Assembly (NCBI GenBank): GCA_037126765.1
Contig: JBBCBC010000025.1
Span: forward strand, 13,361,639-13,425,638
DNA: 64,000 nucleotides
Direction of reading: 5' to 3'
DNA from: Stenogyne calaminthoides
Lineage: Eukaryota > Streptophyta > Magnoliopsida > Lamiales > Lamiaceae
Part shown: in pieces, positions 1 to 11,546 of the stretch
How the letters are laid out: each line of letters starts with the position of its first letter
Position numbering within the stretch: the first letter of the stretch is position 1
Notes under the pieces: model-generated
What the model was told of the DNA's origin: nothing
Database searches by the model: none
The model's input: only the letters and a program-made list of their open reading frames with translations
Translations under genes and position numbers: made by a program

Positions 1-2
1 CT

Positions 3-839
3 CAACCACGCGATGAACAGGTGGAAAGAGATCTTGCCATGGCCCTGGACATGCACCACGGAGGATCGCCGAGACATTCGGCATACCACCATGGTCACGG
101 GCAGGGGGGCAGTAACCCTCGCGATGCTAAGGTCGCAGCATTGGCTAGGACCGTCCAAGAGCTGTTGGAAAAGGTGGGTAACCAGGATGGACCGTCTGGG
201 TCTAACACTGACCTTGTCATCTCCGATTTGCCCATGGGAACTATGATCACTCTGGCACTTGCCCAGAGGAAAATCAGTATAGCGACTCTAGATCGCTACA
301 ACGGGAGTACAGACCCCAGAGTCCATATGGCGACGTACAGTGCGTATATGGCCTCAATGGGGGCATCGGATGCGATGAAGTGTAGACTTTTCTCCCTGAT
401 GCTGAGCGACCAGGCCCACATGTGGTACACTTCGCTACCATATCTCTCCATTGATACTTTCGAGCAACTAGCTCGATTATTCTTGGGCCACTATAAGGCG
501 ATGGCTCCCCGACCTGCGACAACGCAGAGGCTCATGAACATGCGTCAGGGGGAGATGGAGTCGGATCGATCCTATATTGAGAGGATCGATAGACTTATCA
601 TTGAAGGCGACCCCATTGGGGACGAGGCCAAGCTTCTGGGGGTAGTATCTAGCCTCAGAAGAGGAACCAAGCTATGGCGGCACATGACTGCCGACTACCC
701 GACCAGCTACGCCGATTTCAGGAAAAGGGCCAGTGACCTCATCCATACCATGGAATTGCTAGAGACCTGGCTCTCAAAGATAAAGGAAGTCGCGGAGCCC
801 AAGAAAGGTTCCAAGAAAACCGGGGCAGCAACACAATAA
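3..839 (+). CDS. gag: Gag of element E (partial, runs off window start)
   Basis: The frame is open from the first bases of the window to a TAA at 837-839, so the true start lies upstream. The core of roughly 100 residues, starting near 'LDRYNGSTDP' (about base 280), matches the retrotransposon Gag (Retrotrans_gag) family: a Trp-containing 'HMWYTSLP' helix, then 'LARLFLGHYK', then 'RQGEMESDRSYIERI'. Gag forms the cytoplasmic virus-like particle that packages the RNA. A Lys-rich tail ends the ORF, and no CCHC zinc knuckle is visible. The knuckle was probably lost in the deletion that begins just downstream. Confidence 0.82.
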   Translation, partial: QPRDEQVERDLAMALDMHHGGSPRHSAYHHGHGQGGSNPRDAKVAALARTVQELLEKVGNQDGPSGSNTDLVISDLPMGTMITLALAQRKISIATLDRYNGSTDPRVHMATYSAYMASMGASDAMKCRLFSLMLSDQAHMWYTSLPYLSIDTFEQLARLFLGHYKAMAPRPATTQRLMNMRQGEMESDRSYIERIDRLIIEGDPIGDEAKLLGVVSSLRRGTKLWRHMTADYPTSYADFRKRASDLIHTMELLETWLSKIKEVAEPKKGSKKTGAATQ

Positions 840-885
840 TTACCACCCCTCCACTGCTAACATAACAGTCGCTGCCCTAGACACC

Positions 886-2121
886 CCGAGTTTAAGCTGG
901 ATGACCCCCATAATCGACTACTTGATAACTGGGGCATTACCAACCGACAGAATTCAGGCAAAGCAATTGCAACTAAGGGCAGCAAGGTACACATTGGTTG
1001 GTAACGAACTATATAAGTGAGGCTTCAGCATACCACTGCTCCGATGTGTTACCCCGGAGCAAGGGCAAGCTATCCTGCAAGATATTCACGACGGGGTATG
1101 CGGAAACCATGCTGGGGGGCAGTCGCTCGCTCATAAGACGACGAGACAGGGGTATTATTGGTCAACTTTAAAGGTCGATGACATGGTTTTCGCACGGAAA
1201 TGCCACAAATGTCAAATACATGCACCATCAATCAAGATCGCAGATGAGGAACTCACCAGCATCCTCAGTCCTTGGCCTTTTGCGAAGTGTGGGATAGATA
1301 TCATCGGGCCATTACCAACAGCCCTGGGTTCAGCCAAGTACGCCCTAGTTGCAGTAGATTACTTCATAAAATGGGTCGAGGCTGAGGCTTTGGTGACCAT
1401 AGATCAGGATCACGTCATCAAATTCATATGGCAAAACATCATCTACAGATTCGGCCTACCGCAAGCAATTATATCCGATAATGGGAAGCAGTTCGATGGT
1501 CATAAGATCGATAGTTTCTTTAGAAAATGGAAAATCACCAAGCTTTTCTCTACCCCTTATCACCCTCAGTCAAACGGTCAAGTCGAAGCTGTGAACAAGA
1601 TCATCAAGCACACTCTGAAAACCAAGATTGAGGAAGGAAAAGGGAAGTGGGCTAGTGAATTACCAGATGTACTGTGGTCATACAGAACGACTTGCCGAAA
1701 TTCAACCGGAGAGACCCCTTATTCGATGGCATTTGGCTCGGAAGCAGTCATACCCACAGAGGTCAAATTCCAAACTCTCAGAACCTCGCAGATCGCAACC
1801 GACTGCAACGATGAGGCCTTGGCCAGAAACATAGACTTGCTCGAAGAGAAGCGATTAGAGGCAGGTATCCGAAATATGAGATACAAACAATAGTCTGAAA
1901 AATACTACAACTCTAAAGTGATACTTCGAAAATTCAAAGAAGGTGACCTGGTCCTGAAGAAGACTCTCGGAGTAACCAAAGGAACTTTTGGACCAAACTG
2001 GGAAGGACCATACAAGGTCGCTCGAGTATTATCCAATGGGGCATACGAGCTCGAGAACCCAGATGGCACTCAGTCTCAGTACCCGTGGAACTCATCTCAT
2101 CTGAAGAGATACTATCAGTAG
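886..2121 (+). pseudogene. Integrase region of element E, with two in-frame stops
   Basis: One reading frame holds the linker before integrase ('WMTPIIDYL' near 897), an HHCC zinc finger (His and His near 1090-1110, 'CHKC' near 1201), the catalytic core and the C-terminal domain ('WEGPYKV', 'NSSHLKRYY'). Counting from the Met at 1183, the catalytic residues are D39, D99 and E135, the exact D-35-E spacing. The frame is broken by TGA at 1018-1020 and TAG at 1891-1893, and continues in frame after each. Protease, RT and RNase H should lie upstream but are absent, so gag is joined almost directly to the linker. The enzyme would insert cDNA into nuclear DNA; this copy cannot make it whole. Confidence 0.88.
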
Positions 2122-2880
2122 GGTCGAGGCCAGTGTACTTGTAAACTTTCAGGCGAGTCAATAATAATGAGTTAAATTTTCTTTTTCAATTCCTGTGTTT
2201 AAACCGAGGGAGGTCGCATAGATGAAACATCGACCTCCCCCGGGAACGACTTTCGACATATTTGCGGTGAGATCGCCACCCCTAGCGGTGTGATCCTCCC
2301 CTAACTTTATAAGACGACTAAGCAAGGTTCAATCTAAAATCGCAATGCCAATAAGACGAATGAACATACGCACAGATTATAGTCGCATAAGGAAATCAAG
2401 TCGACACAATAAAGGAAAGAAAAAGGTAGATTTCATTAACGACAACAAGCCCGAAGGTCGGTACATTATAAGAGCCCGAAGGCTACATTACATCAAGCGG
2501 AAACCAAGATACATCATGATAACTGACGACAGATGTTTTACTATAACCCAATGTCCACGACTGGCAGACGACTTTCGGCTTTAAGGCATGCTGATCAAAA
2601 GTATTGTTGGAGATGGGGTTCAACAACTTCTCAATCTCCTTTTTCTTATCGGGATTCTTGATGTCATCTTTCTTAAGAACGATCAAGAATCCCATCAAGA
2701 AGACTAATCGACTATGTTCAAAGGCTGCCCACCTAATTGTTGTTGAATAACGCCGGTGAGGGTGTGGGCAGCCCGCCTCCGGGATCTTGGGCTGGTAAAC
2801 ACCTCCCCTAGAGGCCAGTTGTGGCTTTGGCTCTTGAGAGAAGCCGCGACATCTCAACGACCTCATTTCGCGGCCCCAAA
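2122..2880 (+). other. Spacer after pol in element E
   Basis: Non-coding in appearance. It has short purine/pyrimidine tracts with repeated GAGGTCG-type words that also occur elsewhere in E. An open frame at 2345-2584 (79 codons, rich in Arg/Lys) has no family features I recognise, and I do not call it a gene. Confidence 0.5.
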
Positions 2881-5377
2881 TCATCTCATTCGAGTCTCGA
2901 GGACCACCTCGGAGTCTCCTGGCTGTGTCTCATCTGGATCGGGAGTGGGGTGCACGATCCGACTCTGATTAGGGAAGAAGGACAAATCAATGCCCAGATC
3001 TTCCAGATCTTTAATCTCCATCATAATGTCGGAGGCAGGGGGGAAGTCACGAACGTAAGCAGTCAGCTCGGTCACAATGTCAGAGAGGTCGGCAGCAGGG
3101 TTCTTCCGCCAAATAGCTCGGATAAGCGCCCAAGAAACCGCCATTTACACATAGGCAAAGTTAGCGATACGCTCTTGACCGCTTAAAGTGTTCATCTTTG
3201 GCGGCCAACTTCTCCCCGACCTCTACATCCTTGCAGATCAGCTCCGCCTTCATCCGGGTCATGGCCTCCTTCTCCTCCCCGAGCAGTCTCTCGGCTTCCT
3301 TCAGCTGGCCCTCGAGCTCCAAGGCCCTCTTGGCCAAGTCGTACCTTAGCAACCTCGATTTCTTACCATCCTCATAAGCAACTATCTCGGTGATTTAAAC
3401 ACTCGGAGGTCATCGCCTGGGCCTTCTCTAGTTTGGAGAGCTTGAGCTCGGATTGGGCGCAGGCCTTTTCCATGTAGAGGGCGGCCTTCAAGGAGTGGAC
3501 AACAGTCGAATACATGTTGCCTGTGACTTGTTGGCGACGGGCAGAGGAGTGATCATCCTTCGTCCATGTGTGCAGCACGTTCCTCATCGTCCGCTCCAAG
3601 TAGCCGGGCTAGTCTCCGGGCGTGTCCTCCAGCGTGGGAATCGGGGATCTCAAGAAGCTTAGCACCTCCGGTGAGAACTTGCTAGCCGTCAGCTCCTGAC
3701 AGCAACAAGGAGGAACAAATATATTAAGTTTGGTCCCAGTTTTGAGGTAAATTCATTAAGAGTTGCAAACGGCCCACCTCTGCATCCTCTCCTCATCCCA
3801 ACCAATAAAGGAATCGTCCTCCGGATGGCGACCTCCCTCCCGGGTAGAAGTCGGCAAAGGTGTCGGGCTAGGAGCCACCCTTCCAGCACCCCGACTTGAC
3901 GTGGATCGGTGCATGCCAGGTTCAGCTCGCGCCCTCTTGGGAGGTCGCTCACCAGCCACGGTGGTGGGTTCTGAGCCTTTTTTTTCTTGCCTTTTGTCGG
4001 CCAGGAGAGAGTCTGAATCGAATGTCCCCCAGGCGGCAAGTTGGTGACGCCTCATGGAGCCGAGTACTGATCGAGGTCGCGAGGCCTTCTCGGAGGGAGA
4101 GGGCCGATAGCGGTAGATCGGGATCTCCGGATCTAACATAAAATAGAACCTTTAGCGCGAAATCGCAAAATACACTTGAAAAGATGTGACCAAGACTTAC
4201 AGGGAATCCTCAAGTGGCGAGGGTAAGTATAAAGTCCGGCTTGCAAGCGGTCGAGCTTGGAGTTCAACAAATTAATGTCTCGCCAGCTAGGGGGTGTGTC
4301 TCGAACCTCCTTGAATGCCTCGAGAAAGTCCAAATATATCTCAGAAGGTCAGGGCGCAAACACTGCAAGATGAGAAAAGAATTAGATCAGTACAATCGAG
4401 CACAAAAATATTAAGGCGAAGTACCATTTTCAACACGGATCGCATAATCCGTAGGAACTCTAATGGATAAGGTCTTTGGAAGGGCCACCGACTCCCATGC
4501 TCCTCCCATTTAACCACCATTTCGGTGCCACCACAACCTTATTAGAAATCCCACTCACGAGCTCTTTTACCTCTCACGGCCTCACAAATAAGTGATAGCC
4601 TCGAGTTCGAAAGCAACCAAGGCGACATCACGTGAGATATCTCTCCGGATTAAAATTTTTTTTCGGCCCAAATTGCACCAAAATGACCATGGTGGAGATG
4701 ATGTAACTCCACCCATTGGGGTGATCTACGAGGCTCACATTCCAGTGCCGCCAAATAGATGGGGAAATGGCCGGGTGCAATGGAAATCGAACACCGACCG
4801 ACATGGAAGACTCATTCTCAGCAATCATTCTGGGAGGAGGCTGATCGGCGCTTTCATCCGGGATCGGCCCATAAAAATGCACATCCTGGGGCACCTTGTA
4901 CATACGACGAAGTCCCCGCACATACTGATCGGAGAGCACAGATTGGTATCTTTTATCAGACGCCGCGAATTGAGAGTCGACCGACTTGCGGTATGCCCGG
5001 TCGTCGTCGCTTGAGACTTGGTTATAATACAGATCATAATTGAAGACTCGTTCATAAGCCCCATAATTCGGAACCGAGGTAGAAGGACCAGCCGTTGATG
5101 ACCGTTCCCGTGGGACGGGATGAAGGAGATTAACATCCAACGGGGGAAGATGGGTAATTTCGGCTAATTCTTCCAGAAATTGGTCATCCACCGGTTCATC
5201 ATTGGCATCGTCTTCCTGGCGGTCGCCCATAACCTTAGCCAATGAACTTTCACCCACATGCCCGGTGGAGCCGAAAATTAAGGCGGCGACAGGCAATAGG
5301 GATGTCATCCTCGAGAAGAGGAGGAAGCCACCATGGGTTTGAGAAGCAAAAAAGGATTTGGAAACACTAGAATCCAT
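2881..5377 (-). pseudogene. Spliced antisense gene inside element E (Transposase_28-like)
   Basis: It runs opposite to gag-pol. The first exon starts at an ATG at 5377. Its conserved part reads '...VRFPLHPAISPSI...HPNGWSYI', resembling the plant 'putative gypsy type transposon' domain (Pfam Transposase_28), known from antisense ORFs of Tat elements. Canonical GT-AG boundaries can be placed by eye: exon 1 5377-4425, exon 2 4362-4201, exon 3 4132-3778, exon 4 from 3695. Introns are 62, 68 and 82 nt, with a GTAAGT donor at 4200 and acceptors ending TTGCAG, GTTAG and GTCAG. The exon 2/3 join keeps the frame. Exon 3 is basic and Pro/Ser-rich. The region 3352-3161 is a Lys/Glu-rich coiled coil, and 3144-2881 is the likely C-terminus. 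There are frameshifts between 4628 and 4430 and a stop near 3610. The function is unknown. Confidence 0.7.
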
Positions 5378-5535
5378 AAATTCAAGAAGGCACCAAAGTG
5401 CTTACCGTGATTAATTTCGCCGGGGACACGAGAATGCATTTCCGTGGAAGGAAGAAAAGAACCGGGAAGAGTATCTTGAGGAAATTCTTTTTCAGAAGAT
5501 AAAATCAGAAATAAGGTTTTCAAAACCTAATTCCC

Positions 5536-5546
5536 CGCATATTTAT
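5536..5546 (-). promoter_or_regulatory. Possible TATA box of the antisense gene
   Basis: The minus strand reads TAAATAT about 160 nt upstream of the ATG at 5377, followed by a CT-rich leader. The placement fits a plant promoter. Only position and sequence support it. Confidence 0.3.
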
Positions 5547-5867
5547 CGAAGAAGAGGAGGGGCCAAAATGAAATTAGCCAAAACTTCGGCCCCCTAGAAA
5601 CAAAAAGACGCGAGGGGCTAACGTGAAATCCACTACGGCATCTCATTGGACGAAATGGCGGCACTTTACGTCATCATCCTGGCACGATATCATTTTGAAT
5701 CCCTGAGATCGAGGGAATTCTGATGCGATGATTCGTATTATCGAGGTGACTTTTCACCTGCCTGAGGATAGTAAGCCGCTCATAGAGACTTTCCGTGTCG
5801 GATGGTCGCGAGTCGATTTAGTCCATGTGTCAAGCCAAGGTCCCTTCTCGGAACAAGAGACCTCAAC

Positions 5868-5879
5868 TTGAGGGGCAAT
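5868..5879 (+). other. Polypurine tract of element E
   Basis: 'CTTGAGGGGCAA' lies just before the 3' LTR start TGTT. It is the usual plus-strand primer site for gypsy elements of this type. Confidence 0.65.
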
Positions 5880-6525
5880 TGTTTTAGCATGGATAAATCC
5901 GACCTCCCACCTGGGCACGAAGGATCATAAACAATCCAACAAAGACTGCATGAAGAAACCTTGGCAAGGGGACCAAGGGATCAGCCCACGTAATTCCCAC
6001 AAGACCAAACCTTCAAGTCGCAAAGGTCGGCAACTCGGGTAGTCGGCAGTTCGGGAAGTCGCGATGCGATTTCTGCTTTATATCCTCAAGTCGGGAGCGA
6101 CCTGCACCAGCCATAACTAAACAGTTCACGTGGTCAATGACAGCCCCCGACACGCCACTAATCCGCCCTCCACGATTGGCGAACGCTGAAGATGGATGAT
6201 TTATGTCCTGTCAAGGTGAGATTAATGGTTCCTGATATTGTAGCCCTTTCATAGGCATTATTCCTTATGTAAATTCCCACTCAAAGGGTGGGAGTCATAG
6301 TATAAATAGGCCACCACGGCCACCTCTGTAAAAAGTCAAACAACTTAGACTTCTAGGCATATACATACATCCTCTCCCTGGCTTAGACGCCCCCGGACGT
6401 AGTCTGATTCCAAAGATGAACCGGGTCACCAACTTCTTTGTCTCTTTTCCTGATTCGATTGCCTTTAGCATACACATTTCATAATAATTATTGTTTAACT
6501 GGGTAGATAAAAATCAGTTACAACA
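5880..6525 (+). repeat. 3' LTR of element E (646 bp)
   Basis: It starts TGTTTTAGC and ends TTACAACA. A TATA box (TATAAATA) lies at 6301-6308, and a G-box CACGTGG near 6128. The block after the TATA, with 'GGACGTAGTC' and 'CCGGGTCACCAA', recurs with changes in the solo LTR at 34657-35439, so the two belong to related families. The 5' LTR is outside the window. Confidence 0.8.
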
Positions 6526-6530
6526 CCCGT

Positions 6531-7292
6531 GATTGTGAAAAGGATGCTTACCGACAAGTTGGAATCCAAATGTGAAAAGGGTTATTTTGTGGGATATCCT
6601 AAGGAAACTAAAGGATATTACTTCTATCTACCTGAGAAACAATCAGTGACTGTTTCTAGGCAGACCAAGTTCCTCGAAGAAGACTATGTCTTTAAGGAAT
6701 AAAGTCGTAAGCTGATAGAACTTGAAGAAATTCAAGAACCACAAATTAACAAAAAGACTGATATCTTGTCAAAACAACATGATAAGGAATCAATGGGAGC
6801 ATTCAGCGACTTTCACGGTGGGAGTCTTTCACTAGGTGACCATCTTTCAGCCAGTGGGAGCGTAATTGGAGTAAACTTGCTAGTGCAAGAACCTCCAAGT
6901 GGGCTGAATGAGAACATCGTAGTTCAAACTCCCACCAAAGAGGCATCGAAATGTGTAGTTCTTGAGGACTCTTCGGACATTGATGAAATCAATGCACCAC
7001 AAATTTTCACGATCAGAATGTACAGCCTGCACAACCATAACTCCGTAAGTCAATTAGGAATCGTAATCCGCCCATTAGATACGGTTACCTCTTGGAGGAA
7101 CTCAATAATATGGACATACCGGATAAGGACGATCCTAATACTTACTCTGAAGCAATATCAGATATTGATTTAGGCAAGTGGCATGAAGCCATGAAATTCG
7201 AGATGGACTCGATGTACACCAATCAAGTCTGGGACTTGGTTGAGTTGCCTAAAGGGGTTAGACCCATAGGTTGCAAATGAGTCTTCAAGCGT
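6531..7292 (+). pseudogene. Element A: copia integrase end and start of RT, first visible part
   Basis: The DNA encodes the region after the copia integrase core ('KCEKGYFVGYPKETKGYYFY', 'KFLEEDYVFKE'). A variable linker follows, then the start of reverse transcriptase ('NQVWDLVELPKGVRPIGCK'), where TGG has become TGA. There is a stop near 6700 and a frameshift near 7010-7090. The coding sequence stops at 7292, at the insertion of B, and resumes at 34042 at the next codons of RT. The sequence 7288-7292 (AGCGT) is the left target duplication of B. Confidence 0.85.
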
Positions 7293-8059
7293 TGTTGGGG
7301 TTATACGTGAAAGTATGCTTTTACTTTGTATAACCTATGTATTAAACACTTATTTACTGAAATAAATTGTTTATCACTGTTGCTTTAAATATGATTGAAT
7401 GTTATGTATATTTATTGCAAACCCTTCATAGCACGCGTTACATTGTAGTTAACGTGGTGATACCAGATCACAGAAGATCACGTTAACAGTTCCTTGTAGA
7501 CGAGTGCGTGTTTCACAACTTAGATAGATCCGAACAATCTATTGGTAGAAGTTGATGTGTAAGGCTCAGATTGGCTTGTCTTGACCAAGAGATTACACTA
7601 GTGCATTTGATGTCTTTGAGCGGACCTCTGAGAGAGGATAAACTCATTCGCACTGACTTAAGGGATGAAGAGTTAGACCTCAGTGGTTGTTGATTTCTTA
7701 ATCTCTGTCACTTAATAAGTACTGTGTGTGATTAGTAGTTATTGCTTTGACTTATAAATGGGAAGAGAATCATTGCGACTTCGATACCCTATATCTTGGG
7801 CAATAATATTAATTACACGACAGTTGCTAAATTAATACAGAGAGTCGGTGCTTGCAAAAGTCTTGCTTGATTGGTCCCCTTGGTGGGCCCGTAACCTTTA
7901 TCATACCAAATCTTGCAAGTGGAATTAATTTTCTGGTATGGATAATAAAAGTCACATCCCTACTCCAAGGATAAAGATATTAATTAATATAAAGCTTTTC
8001 AATGGCTTAATTAATTAATGGACTAAATAATCTTAAACACGGGAAATAATAACCGGGAG
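7293..8059 (+). repeat. 5' LTR of element B, first part
   Basis: It matches the start of the 3' LTR (32190-32956) almost base for base. It ends at GGGAG (8055-8059), the left target duplication of D, and continues at 22792. Confidence 0.92.
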
Positions 8060-9852
8060 TGTTGGGAATCTGTAATTTAGTTTTGATGGAAGTTCCAAAA
8101 CAGGTTGTAATAGGACCAGTCAGACCTGTTAGCTGACTGATGACTTAGAATCAGATTAAGATGACCAGCTGAAATGTATAGATAGCTGATGTAAAGATAG
8201 GTCACATATTGAGGGGGAACTCAATATGTATAGGTCGTCGGCATCGATGACCCAGATAAGGTCAGATGATCAGAAGACTAAGCACAAATCAGAAGACAAG
8301 AAGTCAGAAGATCAGGTGAAGACAAGAAGACACTGAAGACTCAGATGAACCTTAAGACTCAGATGAACCTGAAGACTCAGATAGACACTAAAGACTCAGA
8401 TGAACCTGAAGACTCAGATAAACCTGAAGACTCAAGAATAAACTCAAGACTCAAGATGATGAATACTGGCGAGGCTCGAGAGACACCTGAAGAACAAAAG
8501 GCATGAAGACCTATATCAGCAGAGTCTGCATATTGAGCTAAGACAATGTGCATCTGAAGACCCAACAAGGTAGACTAATCAGTTACCTGATCAAGTCAGC
8601 TCACACCTGGTAACAATCTAAAAGATACACCAGACAAGACGAATCTTCTACAAAAGGAATATCAATCGTCTAACGGACAAATTTCTGAAGTGCCGCCTCG
8701 CGAAGCCAAGGAGAAAGCGACACGTGCACAAAAAGAGCTGACAATGTGGGATACGACGTTGCGGGCAAAAATGGCGTTAATGATGCCTACGGCCACGCCG
8801 ATAATCGGAGCACGTCACAATCATATCCTACAACCTACCTAATATAGCCCGAAATTCAAATTGCTCTCCAACGGCTCTTTGATTTCGAGGTCTATAAAAT
8901 GGGATTGCTTGTCAATTGAAGACAAGAGAGACAACTAGCAAAGAACGAACATGGAGACACCGCAAAAGAAGCAAAAGCTACAGCAAAATCTCCGCTCAAA
9001 GAACACTATTTTTGAAGATTATTCTTAGAGTGTTCATCCCATTAGTTCTTAGCAAGAAATCCTATCCACTAGCATTTTTTGCTACCTAAAACACCAGGAT
9101 AGATTTCCAGTTGGAACCCTCAAACATTCTTTACCCAAACGCAAGTTAGGTTAAGTTTGTTCCCAAGATTTCGCATCTAGGGATTCTAGTTTTCTCGATT
9201 TCTAGTTTAGGTTGAGTGTGAACTCGATAAACATCTGTAGAGTGTGAACTCAATAAACATCTCGGCCATCCTTTGAAGGATATAAGTCCCGCAGGTTAAG
9301 TTTGTAGAGTGAGAACTCGGTAAACATCTCGGCCATCCCGTGAGGGGTATAAGTCCCGCAGGTTAAGCTCGGTTAAGTTCGTTAAGGTTCCCCTGTGTTA
9401 AGGGAAGAGTGGACGTAAGACGGGTTTTGTCTGAACCACTATAAAAAGTCTTGTGTGCATTTACTTGCTTTCTTATTGCTTTACACTATTCACACAACTG
9501 AGTTTAAAACAGCATACATATTCAAAGTTAACCTCAGTCTGCACCAAGCAACTGATCTGATCAGTTTGACACCTTAGTCAACTGGTTGAAAACTGACTTG
9601 AGAATCTGAATTGATAAAAATGGTTTTTCACACGGGTTAAAACAAGCTTCCGCACCATTCAGTTTAACTGACAGATATCAAGCTGATCTGCCCTTAGGCA
9701 CTTAGTAAGATTGAACATCAGTCTAAACTGATACACTAGCACTCTGATCGAGTTATCTGCAGTTAACACCTGATCCGCACAAAAAGTTTTGGAAGTCTAT
9801 TCACCCCTCCCCTCTAGACTTCCACCCTCACAAAACCTATTTGGGACCTACA
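8060..9852 (+). repeat. 5' LTR of element D (1793 bp)
   Basis: It pairs with 21039-22786. A TATA box (TATAAAA) lies at 8893-8899. A minisatellite built on GAAGACTCAGATGAACC lies at about 8330-8450. Downstream of the TATA, at 9220, 9246 and 9313, three copies of a GAACTCGGTAAACATCT-type word occur; the same word occurs in element C. Confidence 0.9.
8330..8450 (+). repeat. AAGACTC minisatellite in the D 5' LTR
   Basis: About six imperfect units of 17-18 bp based on AAGACTCAGATGAACCTG lie in U3 upstream of the TATA box. The 3' LTR has a shorter, altered array at about 21305-21400. Confidence 0.75.
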
Positions 9853-9854
9853 AA

Positions 9855-9871
9855 TGGTATCAGAGTAGTGG
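9855..9871 (+). other. Primer-binding site of element D
   Basis: TGGTATCAGAGT lies two bases after the LTR end and matches the site complementary to the 3' end of plant initiator tRNA-Met, except for the last base shown. Confidence 0.85.
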
Positions 9872-9987
9872 TTCTACAGACCACTGGCTTTGAGTATCAT
9901 CGATTCTTGAGGAAGAATCTTTGTGGTCATTTGAACAAATCTTGAAAAACCGTTTTAAAAACTCATTCGTTTTCAAAATCACTCAGC

Positions 9988-10764
9988 ATGGATAATACCT
10001 TTGGCATGTACCATGATTTGTCTAAGTTTTCAATTGATGAGTATGCAGATTGGGCCATATATATGTGCAACCATCTAGGATCGATAAGCGGTAGAATGAT
10101 GGATGTCATTGAACGAGGACCGATCATTATATATTACGACAACCCAGCAGTTGGAGGAGATCCAGACTTTGCACCGGGAAGTCTTGTACGAAAAAGCCCA
10201 GCCCTGATGGATGCAGAAGAAAGAAAATTGTATACTCTAGATACAATCGCCAGGCATATAATCATGAAGACGATGGATAAAGTCACAAAGGAGAAGATAA
10301 AGTATCTCAAAACCGCGAAAGCAATGTAGGATACTCTTGCTGAGATGTGTGAAGGAAATGATCAGATCAAAGAAAGCCGACTACAAGCTAAACTAGTGAA
10401 GTTCGAAAAGCTAAAGATGTTGCCCAACGAGACCATCAATGAGCTCGATGGGAGGATCACCATGTCAGTGAATAAACTATGAGAACTTGGAAGAGAGATG
10501 TCAGACAAAGATATCAACTACAAGATCCTAAGATCTCTCACCAAGAAATGGGACATGAAAGTCACGGTAATCAAGGATTGCCAAGACATTTCAAAGATGA
10601 AGCCGAGTAGCTTGTTCCTAAGCCTCAAAGCTCACGAGTTCGATTTAATCGAAAGAGGACAAGCAGATAAAGACGAGACACCTGCTGAAGCCTCAACGTC
10701 TAAATCAGTTGCATTTAAAGCAACTAGCAGCAGATCGAGGCCATCGAACCTCGTTGAAACATAA
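9988..10764 (+). pseudogene. gag: Gag N-terminal part of element D
   Basis: It starts at ATG 9988 ('MDNTFGMYHDLSKFSIDEYADW'). The fold matches the copia Gag/UBN2-type domain: 'DEYADWAIYMCNHL', 'ERKLYTLDTIARHII', 'MCEGNDQIKESRL', then 'KILRSLTKKWDMKV'. In-frame stops are at 10327-10329 (TAG where Trp is expected in '..AW DTL..') and about 10480 (TGA). The homologous part of H (44496-45130) keeps the same order. Gag forms the virus-like particle. Confidence 0.75.
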
Positions 10765-11546
10765 TGAGTCAAGGTAATAAATCGCTCTCGCTTACAGAAA
10801 CTTGAAAGAACAAATACTCAGCTTGGTAAGTATCGGAGATTCTACAAAGGACTATCAAGACAACAAGAAACAGGAGGCCAACCGACGCATCACTAGAAAG
10901 AACTGCATCCGATGATCAAGAGATCACAGAGAAGAAAAAGAAAAGAGATGATCCGGCCAGATGAGAGAAGAGATAACAGATTCGATGTATGAGTTCGGGA
11001 TACCATCGAAGCGGAAGTCACCGACAAATCCTACGCATGAGTGACTCACCTGGTAGAGGAAGTTCCATAGATCGAGGATCGTGGTTTCAATCGCGAGAAA
11101 CCAGTCACTACAAAGACCGACGCCTCGACCGACTCCTAGAGAAAGAGAAGAGAAACTAATGTAAGATAACAACGCCTCGTAGATAGGAAAGCCCTCGTCA
11201 CGACACATCCGGAATTGATGATTCCTATCCGCCTTCCGAGGACTCGCTACTCATCCGTAGAAGACTTCGTCGATAAGCAAGGCTGCTGACTTCCACGAGC
11301 ATGAAGATCTCGATATTCTCTTCGATGATGATGAAGTTCCGCTGATGGCCAAGGAGGACCAATCTAAGGTAACCTCCAAACCTTCTGCTTTTTCAATTTC
11401 CACACCTGCTATCATTAGCACACCTGCTTGAGAGATTGACTTGCAGCTCTACTTTGAGCAATTGCTTGATGATCTCTCGATGCAAAGAGACACTTATACA
11501 ATAGTGGAAGTTTAAAATGACAAGCTAAGGATCATAAATAATCGAC
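10765..11546 (+). pseudogene. Decayed middle of gag in element D
   Basis: By position this should correspond to the zinc-knuckle region of H gag (about 45180-45720), but no CCHC motif can be read and every frame has stops. Pieces such as 'HEDLDILFDDDEVPLMAKED' (around 11300) suggest the acidic segment after the knuckle. Many breaks may reflect small indels. Confidence 0.45.

Larger units (their letters stand above)
1..6525 (+). mobile_element. Element E: Tat-like Ty3/gypsy retrotransposon, 5' end outside window
   Basis: The order is gag, a deletion, integrase, a long spacer with an antisense gene, a purine tract and a 3' LTR ending at 6525. Gag followed by an HHCC/DD35E integrase with a gypsy-type linker identifies Ty3/gypsy, and an antisense gene between integrase and 3' LTR is typical of the Tat lineage. 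Protease, reverse transcriptase and RNase H are missing. The sequence CCCGT just after the LTR (6526-6530) would be the right-hand target duplication; its left partner is outside the window. The flanking DNA is copia integrase, so E sits inside element A. Confidence 0.88.

Noticed and set aside
2345..2584. Arg/Lys-rich 79-codon frame in the spacer of E
   Set aside because: No recognised domain, no promoter and no sign of conservation from this sequence alone.
4592..5043. Plus-strand open frames opposite the antisense gene of E
   Set aside because: The minus-strand frame carries the recognisable domain and splice sites; the plus-strand frames are its complement.
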